DNA of 64,000 bases, taken from positions 1,178,001-1,242,000 of the forward strand of contig NZ_JBHUML010000002.1 in the NCBI RefSeq assembly GCF_042684865.1, given 5' to 3'. This DNA is from Salibacterium lacus. Lineage in GTDB: Bacteria; Bacillota; Bacilli; Bacillales; Marinococcaceae. Below the pieces are notes generated by a model. It had not been told where the DNA came from, made no database searches, and saw only the letters and a program-made list of their open reading frames with translations. This document shows, piece by piece, positions 8,927 to 18,343 of the stretch (position 1 is its first letter; each line of letters opens with the position of its first letter). A program made the translations under genes and the position numbers.

Positions 8927-11243
8927 TTTCCTCCCCCAATGCATATGCCAATACTTCATCCAGATGTGAAACCGTAATAAAGGTAAGACCTTTTCTTACA
9001 CTTTCCGGTACATCTTCAATATCTTTTTTGTTTTCTTCCGGTATAATAATAGTTTCAAGACCTGCACGGTGCGCGCTCATTGCTTTTTCTTTCAGGCCGC
9101 CGATTGGCAGCACCCGTCCCCGCAGGGTGATTTCCCCGGTCATACCTACTTCTTTTTTGACAACTCTTTTTGTCAGCGCCGAAATCAGGGCCGTTGCCAT
9201 CGTTATACCTGCGGAAGGCCCGTCTTTTGGAGTCGCCCCTGCAGGTACGTGAATGTGGATATCATATTTTTCGTGGAAATCCTCGTCAATCTTCAACTCC
9301 TCCGAACGCGAACGGATATAACTGAATGCAGCCTGGGCTGATTCTTTCATTACATCACCGAGTTTTCCTGTCAGAGTCAGCTCTCCTTTGCCCTGTGCAA
9401 GCGACACTTCAATGGAAAGCGTGTTTCCTCCGGCTGTTGTATAGGCAAGACCTGTAGCCGCCCCGATCTGGTCGGTTTCTTCTGCTTTTCCGTATCTGTA
9501 TTTAGGCTGTCCAAGCATATCTTCTATCGTATTCACGGTCACAATGACTCGTTTACGCTCTCCGGAAATGATACGTTTCACTGCTTTCCGGCAGACGTTG
9601 GCGATTTCCCGTTCAAGACTCCGCACTCCTGCTTCTCTCGTATAGTAACGGATGATTTTCAGAAGGGCGTCTTCCTTAAATTGAATTTTTCCTTTCGACA
9701 ATCCATGCTCTGCCGTCTGTTTCGGGAGCAGGTGGTTTTTGGCAATTCCCAGTTTTTCCACTTCCGTATAGCCGGCAATCGAAATAAACTCCATTCTGTC
9801 AAGAAGAGGCTCGGGAATCGTGGACACGTTGTTGGCCGTCGTGATGAACATCACTTTGGATAAATCATACGGTTCTTCAATGAAATGATCACTAAACGAG
9901 TTGTTCTGTTCCGGATCCAGCACCTCGAGCATTGCCGCAGAAGGATCACCACGGAAATCGCTGGCCATTTTATCGATTTCATCAAGCAGAAATACCGGGT
10001 TGGTCGAGCCGGCCTTTTTCATGCCCTGAATAATCCTCCCCGGCATCGCTCCTACATAGGTGCGGCGGTGGCCGCGGATTTCCGCTTCATCCCGTACGCC
10101 GCCAAGGGACATCCGTACGAAATTCCGTTCCAGCGCGCGTGCGACAGAACGAGCAAGCGATGTCTTCCCGACTCCAGGCGGACCGGTAAGACATAGAATC
10201 GGCCCTTTCAGGGACTGGGTCATCTCCTGCACAGCAAGATATTCAAGAACCCGTTCTTTCACCTGGTCGAGACCGTGGTGGTCTTCATCGAGAATATCCT
10301 GGGCGTGGTTGATATCCAGACGGTCTTCGGTTTCCTCCGTCCACGGAACGACAGTAAGCCATTCGATATAATTGCGGATAACCGAACTCTCTGCCGAAGA
10401 AGACGGCATTTTTTCGTAACGGTCCATTTCTTTATAGGCTTTTTCCTTCACATTTTCCGGCATGCCGGCGTCTTCTATTTTTTGTTTAAGCTCCTCTACT
10501 TCCCCTGTCTTGCCATCTTTATCGCCGAGTTCTTTCTGAATGGCTTTCATCTGCTCCCGGAGATAGTACTCTTTCTGTGTCTTTTCCATGGATTTTTTCA
10601 CGCGCTGCCCGATTTTCTTTTCGAGGCCCAGGACCTCTTTTTCATTATTGAGCGTTTCCAGTATTTTCATCAGACGGTCATGCACCGGTACCGTCTCAAG
10701 AAGCTTCTGTTTCTCCGCGATTTTCAAAGGGAGGTGGGATGAAACGACATCCGCCAGCCGCGCCGGTTCTGCAATATCCTGTACGGACTGCAGGGTTTCA
10801 TTCGATACCTTTTTGGAGATCGACACATACTGCTCAAACTGTTCTATCACATTGCGCATCAAAGCCAGTTCTTCAGAGTCATACTCATTTTCTTCGTTTT
10901 CGAGCCTTTTCATTTCCACTTCAAAATAATCTTCCCGCTCTAAAAAGCGGCTGATTTCCGCTCGTGCCAGTCCTTCTACGAGTACACGGATTGTTCCATT
11001 CGGCAGCTTCAGCATCTGTTTCACTTTCGCATGCGTACCAATATGATACATATCCTGTTCACTCGGCTCGTCAATGGATAAATCAATCTGGCTGGTCAGC
11101 ATAATTTCGCTGTCATCAACCATTGCCTGTTCCAGAGCCTGCACCGATTTTTCACGGCCGACATCCAGATGCAGTACCATCGTCGGAAATACAAGAAGTC
11201 CCCGCAGCGGAAGCAGCGGAATCTTTCGGTTTTCTTGTTCCAC
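8913..11243 (-). CDS. lonA: ATP-dependent protease LonA
   Basis: A cytoplasmic hexameric AAA+ serine protease for damaged and regulatory proteins. Domain order: N-terminal substrate domain (IPLLPLRGLLVFPTMVLHL), a coiled-coil stretch, Walker A GPPGVGKTSLARS, Walker B FLLDEIDKM, and the C-terminal protease with Ser in KDGPSAGITMAT and Lys in the GGLKEKAMSAHRAG region. I start at a GTG (11243) because GGAGG lies 8 nt upstream, giving 776 residues, close to B. subtilis LonA. The ATG at 11258 overlaps that RBS. The lonB terminator upstream implies its own promoter, which I could not place. Confidence 0.96.
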   Translation of the reverse strand: MEQENRKIPLLPLRGLLVFPTMVLHLDVGREKSVQALEQAMVDDSEIMLTSQIDLSIDEPSEQDMYHIGTHAKVKQMLKLPNGTIRVLVEGLARAEISRFLEREDYFEVEMKRLENEENEYDSEELALMRNVIEQFEQYVSISKKVSNETLQSVQDIAEPARLADVVSSHLPLKIAEKQKLLETVPVHDRLMKILETLNNEKEVLGLEKKIGQRVKKSMEKTQKEYYLREQMKAIQKELGDKDGKTGEVEELKQKIEDAGMPENVKEKAYKEMDRYEKMPSSSAESSVIRNYIEWLTVVPWTEETEDRLDINHAQDILDEDHHGLDQVKERVLEYLAVQEMTQSLKGPILCLTGPPGVGKTSLARSVARALERNFVRMSLGGVRDEAEIRGHRRTYVGAMPGRIIQGMKKAGSTNPVFLLDEIDKMASDFRGDPSAAMLEVLDPEQNNSFSDHFIEEPYDLSKVMFITTANNVSTIPEPLLDRMEFISIAGYTEVEKLGIAKNHLLPKQTAEHGLSKGKIQFKEDALLKIIRYYTREAGVRSLEREIANVCRKAVKRIISGERKRVIVTVNTIEDMLGQPKYRYGKAEETDQIGAATGLAYTTAGGNTLSIEVSLAQGKGELTLTGKLGDVMKESAQAAFSYIRSRSEELKIDEDFHEKYDIHIHVPAGATPKDGPSAGITMATALISALTKRVVKKEVGMTGEITLRGRVLPIGGLKEKAMSAHRAGLETIIIPEENKKDIEDVPESVRKGLTFITVSHLDEVLAYALGEENESK

Positions 11244-11404
11244 CGGCAATACCTCCATTTTTTTCAGTTCATTTCCATCACTGTAGATATGTAAAAAAAG
11301 AAAAGCGCAGGCATCCTGGACACGGACCTTATAACGCTGCAATTTATATATTTTCTGCCTATCCGGAAAATCCGGAAGGAAAGAAAAAGTATCCTCTTCC
11401 CTTT

Positions 11405-11449
11405 TTAAAAAAAGACCCGCTTCCTTTCATCTTGCTTCGTCGCGGGCCT
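11405..11449 (-). terminator. Terminator after lonB
   Basis: An 8-bp stem with one G-U pair (11442-11449 with 11413-11420) is followed on the minus strand by TTTTTTT. It lies between lonB and lonA. Confidence 0.65.
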
Positions 11450-11517
11450 GTTTCTCTATAAAACAGCACAGCATCGTGCGCTTTTTCTTTTCTACTGCAT
11501 GATGGTTTCATTTTATC

Positions 11518-13233
11518 CTATTTTTCATTCATTTGTCTAATTCCGGATTCCCCGGTTTCATGATAGGAAATCGGGGAATCACCGGACGGTATGGCGAACC
11601 CGGGAGCGGTCTCTTCTGCCTCTTCATCGGGAAGGAGTGCTTTTTTCAGCAGTTCTTCCACCCGCGCTACAGGAATAACCGTACCCTGTTCCTGCTCGTG
11701 AAAGGAGGAGCGGTCATTCTCTTGCGGGATGAACACCACCTGTGCCCCTGCCTTAAATGCTGCATCAATTTTTTCCGGCACTCCTCCGACGGGTTTTATA
11801 TCCCCCCGTACTCCAACCTCTCCTGTTACAGCTGTGAGCGGCTTTACTTTCACCTGCTTCACCGCTGAGTAAACAGCAAGCAGAATGGCTGAACCGGCTG
11901 AAGGACCATCGACTGGAATCCCCCCGGGAAAATTTACGTGAATATCATATTCCTTCACCGGCAGATGCATCGTCTGGAGCACCGTAACTACATTTTCGAC
12001 TGAACTTTTAGCCAGGCTTTTCCTGCGGGTGGAATAAACAGGCGTTCCGTGATTTTCTTCTTCCATGATTCCGGTTACTGTGACGTTACCCGGGTAGGTG
12101 CCTTTTTTCGCCGCGGATTCAATATCAAGGATCATACCGGCTCCAGCCGCCGTTACGGCAAGCCCGTTCACTATTCCGACAAAGCGCTTGTGCTGCATAG
12201 ACCGGCCTGGTTTTGGTTCCAGCCGTCCTGCCTGCAGGACCCACTCTATATCATTTGGCCCCAGCACAGTGCGTTTGTCTTCCTTAGCCGCCCCTGCCGC
12301 AATCTGCACGATATGAACTGCTTCCCGGCCGTTACCGGCAAAGCGGGAAATTAAATACAACGCTTCTTCGGTAAGCTGAACCCCGCTCTTTTCCCCGGCC
12401 TGAAATGCAATCTCCCGAACCTCTGAGTCATCCAGCGGCCGGAAGTATATTTCCATGCAGCGGGAACGCAGCGCGGCAGGCAGCTCATGCGGCTGCCTTG
12501 TCGTCGCTCCTACAAGGCGGAAGTCGGCCGGCAGTCCATTGTTAAAAATGTCATGGATATACGTTGGAATCTGCGGATTGCTTTCACTGTAATACGCACT
12601 TTCCAGAAACACTTTCCGGTCTTCCAGTACTTTCAGCAGTTTATTCAGCTGTATGCTGTGCAGTTCGCCTATCTCGTCGATAAACAGCATACCGCCGTGA
12701 GCCTTTGTAACTGCCCCCTGCTTGGGCTGGGGGACCCCCGCCTGGCCCATTGCCCCTGCGCCCTGGTAAATCGGGTCATGCACCGATCCGATCAAAGGAT
12801 CGGCAATACCGCGTTCATCAAAACGGGACGTTGCTCCATCTATTTCCACAAACGCGGCATCTCTCTTAAACGGAGAAGCCGGATTGCGTGCAGCGGCTTC
12901 AAGCACGAGCCTGGCCGCTGCCGTTTTGCCAATGCCGGGCGGTCCGTACAGCAGAACATGCTGCGGGTTCTCTCCGCACAGCGCTGCTTTGAGCGCTTTG
13001 ATTCCTTCTTCCTGCCCGATGATATCAGTTAATGCTGCAGGACGGGCTTTTTCTGTCAACGGCTGGGACAGCGAAATAGAACGCATCCGGCTGAGCTGTT
13101 CAATTTCTTTTTTGGAATCCCGTTGAACCGCTGTTTTACCTGCACGCTGCTGCCTGAGCAGATTCCAGAAGTAAAGTCCGATAACGACCCCGAATATCAT
13201 TTGAACAATAAGTACTACCATCATCAGATTCAT
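11518..13233 (-). CDS. lonB: ATP-dependent protease LonB (membrane-anchored type)
   Basis: A Lon-family protease that in Bacillus is linked to sporulation. An N-terminal transmembrane helix (about residues 3-24) replaces the LonA N-domain. It is followed by an AAA+ module with GPPGIGKTAAARL and MLFIDEIGEL, then the protease domain with Ser in VDGPSAGSAILLAVY and the Lys-containing KIDAAFKAGAQ segment. The ATG at 13233 has AAGGAGG about 10 nt upstream, giving 571 residues. Upstream in-frame codons would put an unrelated stretch before the membrane helix. It lies between clpX and lonA, as in B. subtilis. Confidence 0.95.
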   Translation of the reverse strand: MNLMMVVLIVQMIFGVVIGLYFWNLLRQQRAGKTAVQRDSKKEIEQLSRMRSISLSQPLTEKARPAALTDIIGQEEGIKALKAALCGENPQHVLLYGPPGIGKTAAARLVLEAAARNPASPFKRDAAFVEIDGATSRFDERGIADPLIGSVHDPIYQGAGAMGQAGVPQPKQGAVTKAHGGMLFIDEIGELHSIQLNKLLKVLEDRKVFLESAYYSESNPQIPTYIHDIFNNGLPADFRLVGATTRQPHELPAALRSRCMEIYFRPLDDSEVREIAFQAGEKSGVQLTEEALYLISRFAGNGREAVHIVQIAAGAAKEDKRTVLGPNDIEWVLQAGRLEPKPGRSMQHKRFVGIVNGLAVTAAGAGMILDIESAAKKGTYPGNVTVTGIMEEENHGTPVYSTRRKSLAKSSVENVVTVLQTMHLPVKEYDIHVNFPGGIPVDGPSAGSAILLAVYSAVKQVKVKPLTAVTGEVGVRGDIKPVGGVPEKIDAAFKAGAQVVFIPQENDRSSFHEQEQGTVIPVARVEELLKKALLPDEEAEETAPGFAIPSGDSPISYHETGESGIRQMNEK

Positions 13234-13376
13234 TTGCTTTAAGCCTCCTTGCCGTCTTCCCTGATTTAGTATGCCGCTGTCTGCCATTGAACATGCAAAG
13301 CGGAGGGTTTCTTTTCAGGAAGTGTGCGGTTTGGAGGCTTCCTTGTCTTTCCACATGCCGGAGGCCGATAAAAGTG

Positions 13377-13407
13377 AACGGTCCAGCCGAGCTTCGGCTG
13401 GACCGTT
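13377..13407. terminator. Strong hairpin after clpX
   Basis: A 14-bp perfect stem AACGGTCCAGCCGA/TCGGCTGGACCGTT with a 3-nt loop lies 11 bp after the clpX stop. The following minus-strand sequence has only a short CTTTT run, so the U-tract is weak. Confidence 0.6.
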
Positions 13408-13418
13408 CTGCCTTAATT

Positions 13419-14699
13419 TCAGGCGCTTTCTCTAGGTGCTTTGCTTTCCAGATAAACTTCTTTGCCGTCGTGTGTTTTAAGAACCGGAGATACATCATCG
13501 GTTACAGCTTCTGCTGTAATGGTACAGACAGCAATGTTTTCTTTATTCGGAAGATCATACATGATGTCGAGCATGATGCCTTCAATAATGGAACGAAGAC
13601 CACGGGCTCCGGTTTTGCGCTCGATAGCTTCGCGGGAAATTTCGCGGAGAGCTTCATCTGTGAATTCCAGTTCCACGTCATCCATTTCGAGAAGCTTCTG
13701 GTACTGCTTCACAAGTGCATTCTTCGGCTGCGTGAGGATATCTACGAGCGCATTTTCGTCAAGTTCGGAAAGGCTCGAAATAACCGGAAGGCGTCCGATG
13801 AATTCCGGAATCAAACCGTAGCGGAGAAGATCTTCCGGAAGAATACGGCTCATATATTCATCTTTGTCCATATCGGCTTTTTCCGATTCAGAACCGAAAC
13901 CAATTACCTGTTTACCAAGGCGTTCCTGCACAATCTGATCAATCCCGTCGAATGCGCCGCCGCAGATAAAGAGAACGTTCGATGTGTCAATTTGAATGAA
14001 CTCCTGATGAGGGTGTTTACGGCCGCCCTGCGGAGGAACGCTTGCCGTTGTCCCTTCAAGAATTTTCAGGAGCGCCTGCTGCACGCCTTCTCCGGAAACA
14101 TCTCTTGTGATGGATGGATTCTCTGATTTACGGGCTACTTTATCAATCTCATCGATATAAATAATCCCTTTTTCAGCTTTCTCCACGTCATAATCGGCTG
14201 CCTGAAGCAGTTTCAGCAGAATGTTTTCCACGTCTTCTCCGACATAGCCGGCTTCAGTCAGTGATGTAGCATCCGCCATGGCAAACGGAACGTTCAGTAT
14301 TCTTGCAAGCGTCTGTGCCATCAACGTTTTTCCGCTTCCGGTAGGTCCGATCATACAGATGTTACTTTTAGCAAGTTCTACATCACCCTGCTGTTTCGCT
14401 GCTGCGGAGTTCACCCTTTTATAGTGGTTGTAGACCGCTACAGCCAGAGAACGTTTCGCTTTTTCCTGACCGATGACATAATCGTCAAGCGTCACATTGA
14501 TCTCATTTGGTTTCGGAAGTTCTTCGAGTTCCACTTCCTCTTCTGTGCCAAGTTCTTCTTCTACAATTTCCGTACACAGCTCGATGCATTCATCGCATAT
14601 ATAAACGCCGGGTCCAGCGACTAATTTTCTCACCTGGTCCTGTGTCTTTCCGCAGAAAGAACATTTCAATTGTCCTTTCTCTTCGTTGAACTTAAACAT
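13419..14699 (-). CDS. clpX: ATP-dependent Clp protease ATP-binding subunit ClpX
   Basis: The AAA+ unfoldase that feeds substrates to ClpP. The N-terminal C4 zinc finger (CSFCGK and CDECIELC) is followed by Walker A GPTGSGKTLMAQTL, Walker B IIYIDEIDKV and the ClpP-docking IGF loop (KQVIGFGSE). Length is 426 residues, normal for the family. The ATG at 14699 follows AAGGGGTGA; upstream in-frame codons add unrelated residues. It is a single gene between terminators of tig and itself. Confidence 0.97.
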   Translation of the reverse strand: MFKFNEEKGQLKCSFCGKTQDQVRKLVAGPGVYICDECIELCTEIVEEELGTEEEVELEELPKPNEINVTLDDYVIGQEKAKRSLAVAVYNHYKRVNSAAAKQQGDVELAKSNICMIGPTGSGKTLMAQTLARILNVPFAMADATSLTEAGYVGEDVENILLKLLQAADYDVEKAEKGIIYIDEIDKVARKSENPSITRDVSGEGVQQALLKILEGTTASVPPQGGRKHPHQEFIQIDTSNVLFICGGAFDGIDQIVQERLGKQVIGFGSESEKADMDKDEYMSRILPEDLLRYGLIPEFIGRLPVISSLSELDENALVDILTQPKNALVKQYQKLLEMDDVELEFTDEALREISREAIERKTGARGLRSIIEGIMLDIMYDLPNKENIAVCTITAEAVTDDVSPVLKTHDGKEVYLESKAPRESA

Positions 14700-14915
14700 T
14701 TTCTCACCCCTTACATGGATATTGTACACGAACTTTTCCGTTTCAGTACAATCATTTGAATGGTTTCCATGTTATACCGAACTTTTTCTTCGAGTACATA
14801 ATGACCATAGTATATGATTATGTTCTGCATTGTATCATACACTCTGGCCCGACTTGAAACAATACGGCTGGAAAAACGGATATTATGCCGCATCTTATGT
14901 AGAAACACCTCTTAT

Positions 14916-14945
14916 ATCATAGACACTTTCCTCATATATATTCAA
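14916..14945 (-). promoter_or_regulatory. Candidate SigA promoter for clpX
   Basis: TTGAAT, an 18-bp spacer and TATGAT on the minus strand, about 215 bp upstream of clpX and downstream of the tig terminator. A second candidate with an extended -10 (TGATACAAT) lies closer to the gene. The rest of the 388-bp clpX-tig gap shows no gene. Confidence 0.45.
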
Positions 14946-15041
14946 CCATGAAGTGCAGCATTCCTTCTTTTTTCACAAAATTAATGATATGCCAGACCTT
15001 TTTCCGCCCGGACGGCCTCCGGTTTTTTATTTCTTGTGTTA

Positions 15042-15081
15042 TGAAAAACCCTAAAAGCTTCATCACGCTTTTAGGGTTTAA
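15042..15081 (-). terminator. Terminator after tig
   Basis: A 13-bp perfect stem AAACCCTAAAAGC/GCTTTTAGGGTTT (15067-15079 with 15046-15058) is followed on the minus strand by TTTTTCAT. Confidence 0.88.
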
Positions 15082-15087
15082 TTTACT

Positions 15088-16431
15088 TTATTCGGTCTCT
15101 TCTGCTTCGCTCTCATTTTCTTCGGACTTCGGCACGGTCTTGCTGTTTTCTACGAGAAAGTCAATCGCCTTCTGAATCTTGAGATCGTCTTTCAGCGCAT
15201 CCGTACCGCCCTGCATAGCGAGAAGCTGCCGGATTTCTTCTTTATCCCGCTGATACGTGCCGGCCATCTTGTCCAGTTCTTTTTCCACGTCATCGTCGTC
15301 AGCTTCGACGTTTTCCGCTTCTGCCACAGCTTCAAGAGTGAGGTTCATTTTCACCCGTTTTTCCGCTTCGCCTTTGAACTGTTCTTTCATGCCTTCTTCG
15401 TCCGTACCTGCTACTTGATAATACATATCAAGAGACATGCCCTGTGACTGCAGGCGTTGATCGAATTCCTGCATCATGCGGTCTGATTCTGAGGAAATCA
15501 TCGCATCCGGAATATCGGCAGAAGCATTTTCCGCCGCTTTTTCAACGACTGTATCACGTTCATGATGTTCTTTTTCATGCTCTTTATCATGCTTGAGCTT
15601 GTCTTCCTGTTTTTTCTTCAGTTCATCAAACGTCTCGACGTCTTCATCCACATCTTTAGCGAATTCGTCGTCCATTTCAGGAAGTTCTTTGCGTTTGATA
15701 TCGTGAATCTTCACAGAAAACACAGCTTCTTTTCCGGAGAGTTCCTCTGAATGATACTCTTCCGGGAAGGTAATCGTAATATCTCTTTCCTCACCAGGAG
15801 TCATGCCGGTGATCTGTTCTTCAAACCCGGGAATAAACTGACCGGATCCGATTTCGAGCGAATAATTCTCCGCTTCGCCGCCTTCAAACGCTTCACCGTC
15901 TACATAACCTTTGAAGTCCATGACAACGGTATCTCCGTCCTGCACTTCACCGTCCTCAACAACAACAAGCTCTGCCTGCTGTTCCTTGAGTTTGTCGAGT
16001 TCTGCCTGTACGTCTTCTTCAGAAACGGAAGTGTCGAATTCTTCCACTTCCAGCTCTTTATACTGACCCAGCTCTACTTCCGGTTTTACGGTAACGGTTG
16101 CTTTGAAGACCAGATTTTTTCCTCTTTCAATTTCTTCAATATTAATATCCGGCTGATCGACCGGTTCAATCTGCGTTTCCTGGACAGCTTCGGAATAAGC
16201 CTCCGGCAGTACAATATCCACTGCATCCTGATAAAGAGACTCTACACCAAAACGCTGTTCAAACAACTTGCGTGGTATCTTCCCCTTACGGAAACCAGGA
16301 ACATTCACCTCTTTTCTTACTTTTTGAAACGCCTGATCGAGTGCTTCATCAAATCTTTCGGAATCGACTTCGATTGTCAGGACGCCCTGGTTCCCTTCTT
16401 GTTTTTCCCAATTGGCATTCTCAGCGCTCAT
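15088..16431 (-). CDS. tig: Trigger factor
   Basis: A ribosome-associated chaperone and prolyl isomerase. The ribosome-binding signature GFRKGKIP is near residue 50, a central FKBP-like PPIase domain follows (about 155-245), and the C-terminal helical domain ends in a strongly acidic tail (KSEENESEAEETE). Length is 447 residues. GGAGGG lies 8 nt before the ATG. The acidic C-terminus is longer than in many Bacillus homologues and fits the generally acidic proteins of this window. Confidence 0.96.
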   Translation of the reverse strand: MSAENANWEKQEGNQGVLTIEVDSERFDEALDQAFQKVRKEVNVPGFRKGKIPRKLFEQRFGVESLYQDAVDIVLPEAYSEAVQETQIEPVDQPDINIEEIERGKNLVFKATVTVKPEVELGQYKELEVEEFDTSVSEEDVQAELDKLKEQQAELVVVEDGEVQDGDTVVMDFKGYVDGEAFEGGEAENYSLEIGSGQFIPGFEEQITGMTPGEERDITITFPEEYHSEELSGKEAVFSVKIHDIKRKELPEMDDEFAKDVDEDVETFDELKKKQEDKLKHDKEHEKEHHERDTVVEKAAENASADIPDAMISSESDRMMQEFDQRLQSQGMSLDMYYQVAGTDEEGMKEQFKGEAEKRVKMNLTLEAVAEAENVEADDDDVEKELDKMAGTYQRDKEEIRQLLAMQGGTDALKDDLKIQKAIDFLVENSKTVPKSEENESEAEETE

Positions 16432-16482
16432 TTATCTTTCCCTCCAAGTTTCATAGGTTATCTCCGTATTCACAACCTCCTT

Positions 16483-16510
16483 ATTATAACATATCAACTA
16501 TTCATTTCAA
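16483..16510 (-). promoter_or_regulatory. SigA promoter of tig
   Basis: TTGAAA, a 16-bp spacer and TATAAT on the minus strand, 52 bp upstream of the tig start codon. Confidence 0.65.
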
Positions 16511-16595
16511 TGAATAAACGCCATAAGGAAGCCTGATTGAATACAGATTTCTGTTCATAAAGGACTATCCGGCTTTCAGCGGAATAAAGAAGCCT

Positions 16596-17603
16596 TTATA
16601 CATGTGATATTTCGGTTTTTAATGTATCATATTCTTCTTTCACTTCACAAAAAGTTTCCCTGGAAATATTGTAATGAGATATTGCATCTTCTATTTCAAC
16701 GGAGTACCCGATCCGTCCTGCCGCTTCTGCATGAACGACCGCAGCCAGTCCATCCATCCGCAGAGGCGGTGGAAATGGATAATAATACAACAGCAGTTCC
16801 TTCAGCAGTTCCAGGCTGTGTTCAAGCAGGACCGGCTCCTCGTGACCCAGGGCGTCATGGAGAAAACTCCCTGCTTTTATGTACACGGAACTGCCTTCCA
16901 GTGAAGGAAGAGAAGCAGGAATAAAGGTGCCCGTGCGCTCAAGTTTCGTAATAACGACTTCCCGGTCTATATGAAAATCCTTCAGTAAAAACAAAAGCAT
17001 ACTCTTTAACAGAGGAGATATTTCCGGATCGGTGAGCAGTATCTCCACCGATGGCACCACGAAAGCAGAAGGGTATTCTTTCATTTCCTGAAGAATGGAT
17101 AACTTATATTCCGCACCTTCTGACTTCAGCTCGGTGTTCCAGTCGCGGTCCGGCAGTGCCTCTTCCACATCAGGCTCCTCCGTTGTTTCAGCCATGGTGC
17201 GTGACAACTCAAGCAGTTCAAACAGCTGTTCTGCCATCTTTGCCGGAAAGCGGTGTTCTTCCTGAACACCTTCGAGGATTGTTACTACTTTTTGATATTC
17301 CCCCGCCTGGGCGAGCAGCGAAACATATACCTGGAGCACCTCGAAATAGTTGTCATTGTTCCTGTCCATCAAATCTTCCGCCAGTCTGACGCCTTCTGTC
17401 AATCTTCCGGTTTCTGCAAATCCGAGAAGCAGACCATAAGATGCTTCTTCATGAAAGGTATCGTGCTGCAATGCTTCCTTAAAAAAGCTCACTGCTTCTT
17501 CTTTGTTTCCTGCTTTCAGCGCCTCCAGCCCCTGCGTCGATAATCGATCCGCAGAGCCGGGAAAAGAAATGACATTATGCTCCGGATCTTTTTTTTCTTT
17601 CAT
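16596..17603 (-). CDS. ysoA: Tetratricopeptide repeat protein, YsoA-like
   Basis: A 335-residue cytoplasmic protein. Residues about 24-130 contain TPR-like helical pairs (LEALKAGNKEEAVSFFKEAL, then GLLLGFAETGRLTEGVRLAE and VYVSLLAQAGEYQKVVTILE). The C-terminal half is helical with no known motif. GGGGGAG lies before the ATG. B. subtilis has the TPR gene ysoA at the same place between tig and leuD, so I use that name. The biochemical role is unknown. A protein-protein interaction role is inferred from the repeats only. Confidence 0.8.
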   Translation of the reverse strand: MKEKKDPEHNVISFPGSADRLSTQGLEALKAGNKEEAVSFFKEALQHDTFHEEASYGLLLGFAETGRLTEGVRLAEDLMDRNNDNYFEVLQVYVSLLAQAGEYQKVVTILEGVQEEHRFPAKMAEQLFELLELSRTMAETTEEPDVEEALPDRDWNTELKSEGAEYKLSILQEMKEYPSAFVVPSVEILLTDPEISPLLKSMLLFLLKDFHIDREVVITKLERTGTFIPASLPSLEGSSVYIKAGSFLHDALGHEEPVLLEHSLELLKELLLYYYPFPPPLRMDGLAAVVHAEAAGRIGYSVEIEDAISHYNISRETFCEVKEEYDTLKTEISHV

Positions 17604-17638
17604 GCTGCACTCCCCCTTTCCTGCTCGTGATGGTTAGG

Positions 17639-17670
17639 AAAAAGAAGGCAGCCTGCGCAGGCTGCCTTTT
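17639..17670 (-). terminator. Terminator of the ilv-leu operon
   Basis: A 24-bp perfect palindrome (17645-17668, arms AAGGCAGCCTG/CAGGCTGCCTT) is followed on the minus strand by CTTTTT. It lies 59 bp downstream of leuD. Confidence 0.85.
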
Positions 17671-17727
17671 TGTTTTATCCTGGTACTTGAGCGTACACGA
17701 ATATTCTCGTTAAGGAAAGAGTTTTAT

Positions 17728-18315
17728 TTATACGTTCATGCTTTTCTCAAACTCATCGATCTTATCTTCATACTGCAGTGTAATGCTGATCTCATCCCAA
17801 CCATTAACGAGCATTTCCTTATAGTAATTATCGATTTCAAACGTCTCTTCAAAACCTTGTTCATCGGTGATTTTTTGGTTTGGAAGATCAACCATCACCT
17901 CATATTTCTGATTCTTCCCTTTTTCCATCAGCCGATACACTTTTTCTTCATCCAGACGTATCGGCAGAATACCGTTTTTGAAGCAGTTACTGTAGAAAAT
18001 GTCTGCAAAACTCGGTGCGATGATAACCCGGAATCCATAATCCTGCAGGGCCCACGGAGCGTGCTCACGGGAAGATCCACTTCCGAAGTTATGGTCGGCA
18101 AGCAGGACGGTCGCCCCTTCAGCCTGGGGCTGGTTCAACTCAAAGTCCGGATTGTCGCTTCCGTCTTCCAGAAAACGCCAGTCAAAAAACAGAAACTGAC
18201 CGAAGCCGGTGCGCTCCACACGTTTCAAAAACTGTTTTGGAATAATTTGGTCCGTATCCACATTGACACGTGGCAGAACCGCTGTATTCCCCGTGTGTTT
18301 CACGAGTGGTTCCAT
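17728..18315 (-). CDS. leuD: 3-isopropylmalate dehydratase small subunit
   Basis: Works with LeuC to isomerise 2-isopropylmalate to 3-isopropylmalate in leucine synthesis. The 195-residue swivel domain has the diagnostic NVDTDQIIPKQFL near the N-terminus and the substrate-binding GSGSSREHAPWAL. AGAGGGGG lies before the ATG. It is the last gene of the operon, 28 bp after leuC. Confidence 0.97.
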   Translation of the reverse strand: MEPLVKHTGNTAVLPRVNVDTDQIIPKQFLKRVERTGFGQFLFFDWRFLEDGSDNPDFELNQPQAEGATVLLADHNFGSGSSREHAPWALQDYGFRVIIAPSFADIFYSNCFKNGILPIRLDEEKVYRLMEKGKNQKYEVMVDLPNQKITDEQGFEETFEIDNYYKEMLVNGWDEISITLQYEDKIDEFEKSMNV

Positions 18316-18343
18316 TTTTGTTCCCCCTCTTTTTCATAGATTA

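Noticed and set aside
13287..14126. 279-codon plus-strand frame across lonB-clpX
   Set aside because: It is antisense to clpX, whose zinc finger and AAA+ motifs are intact, and has no ribosome site or recognisable domain.
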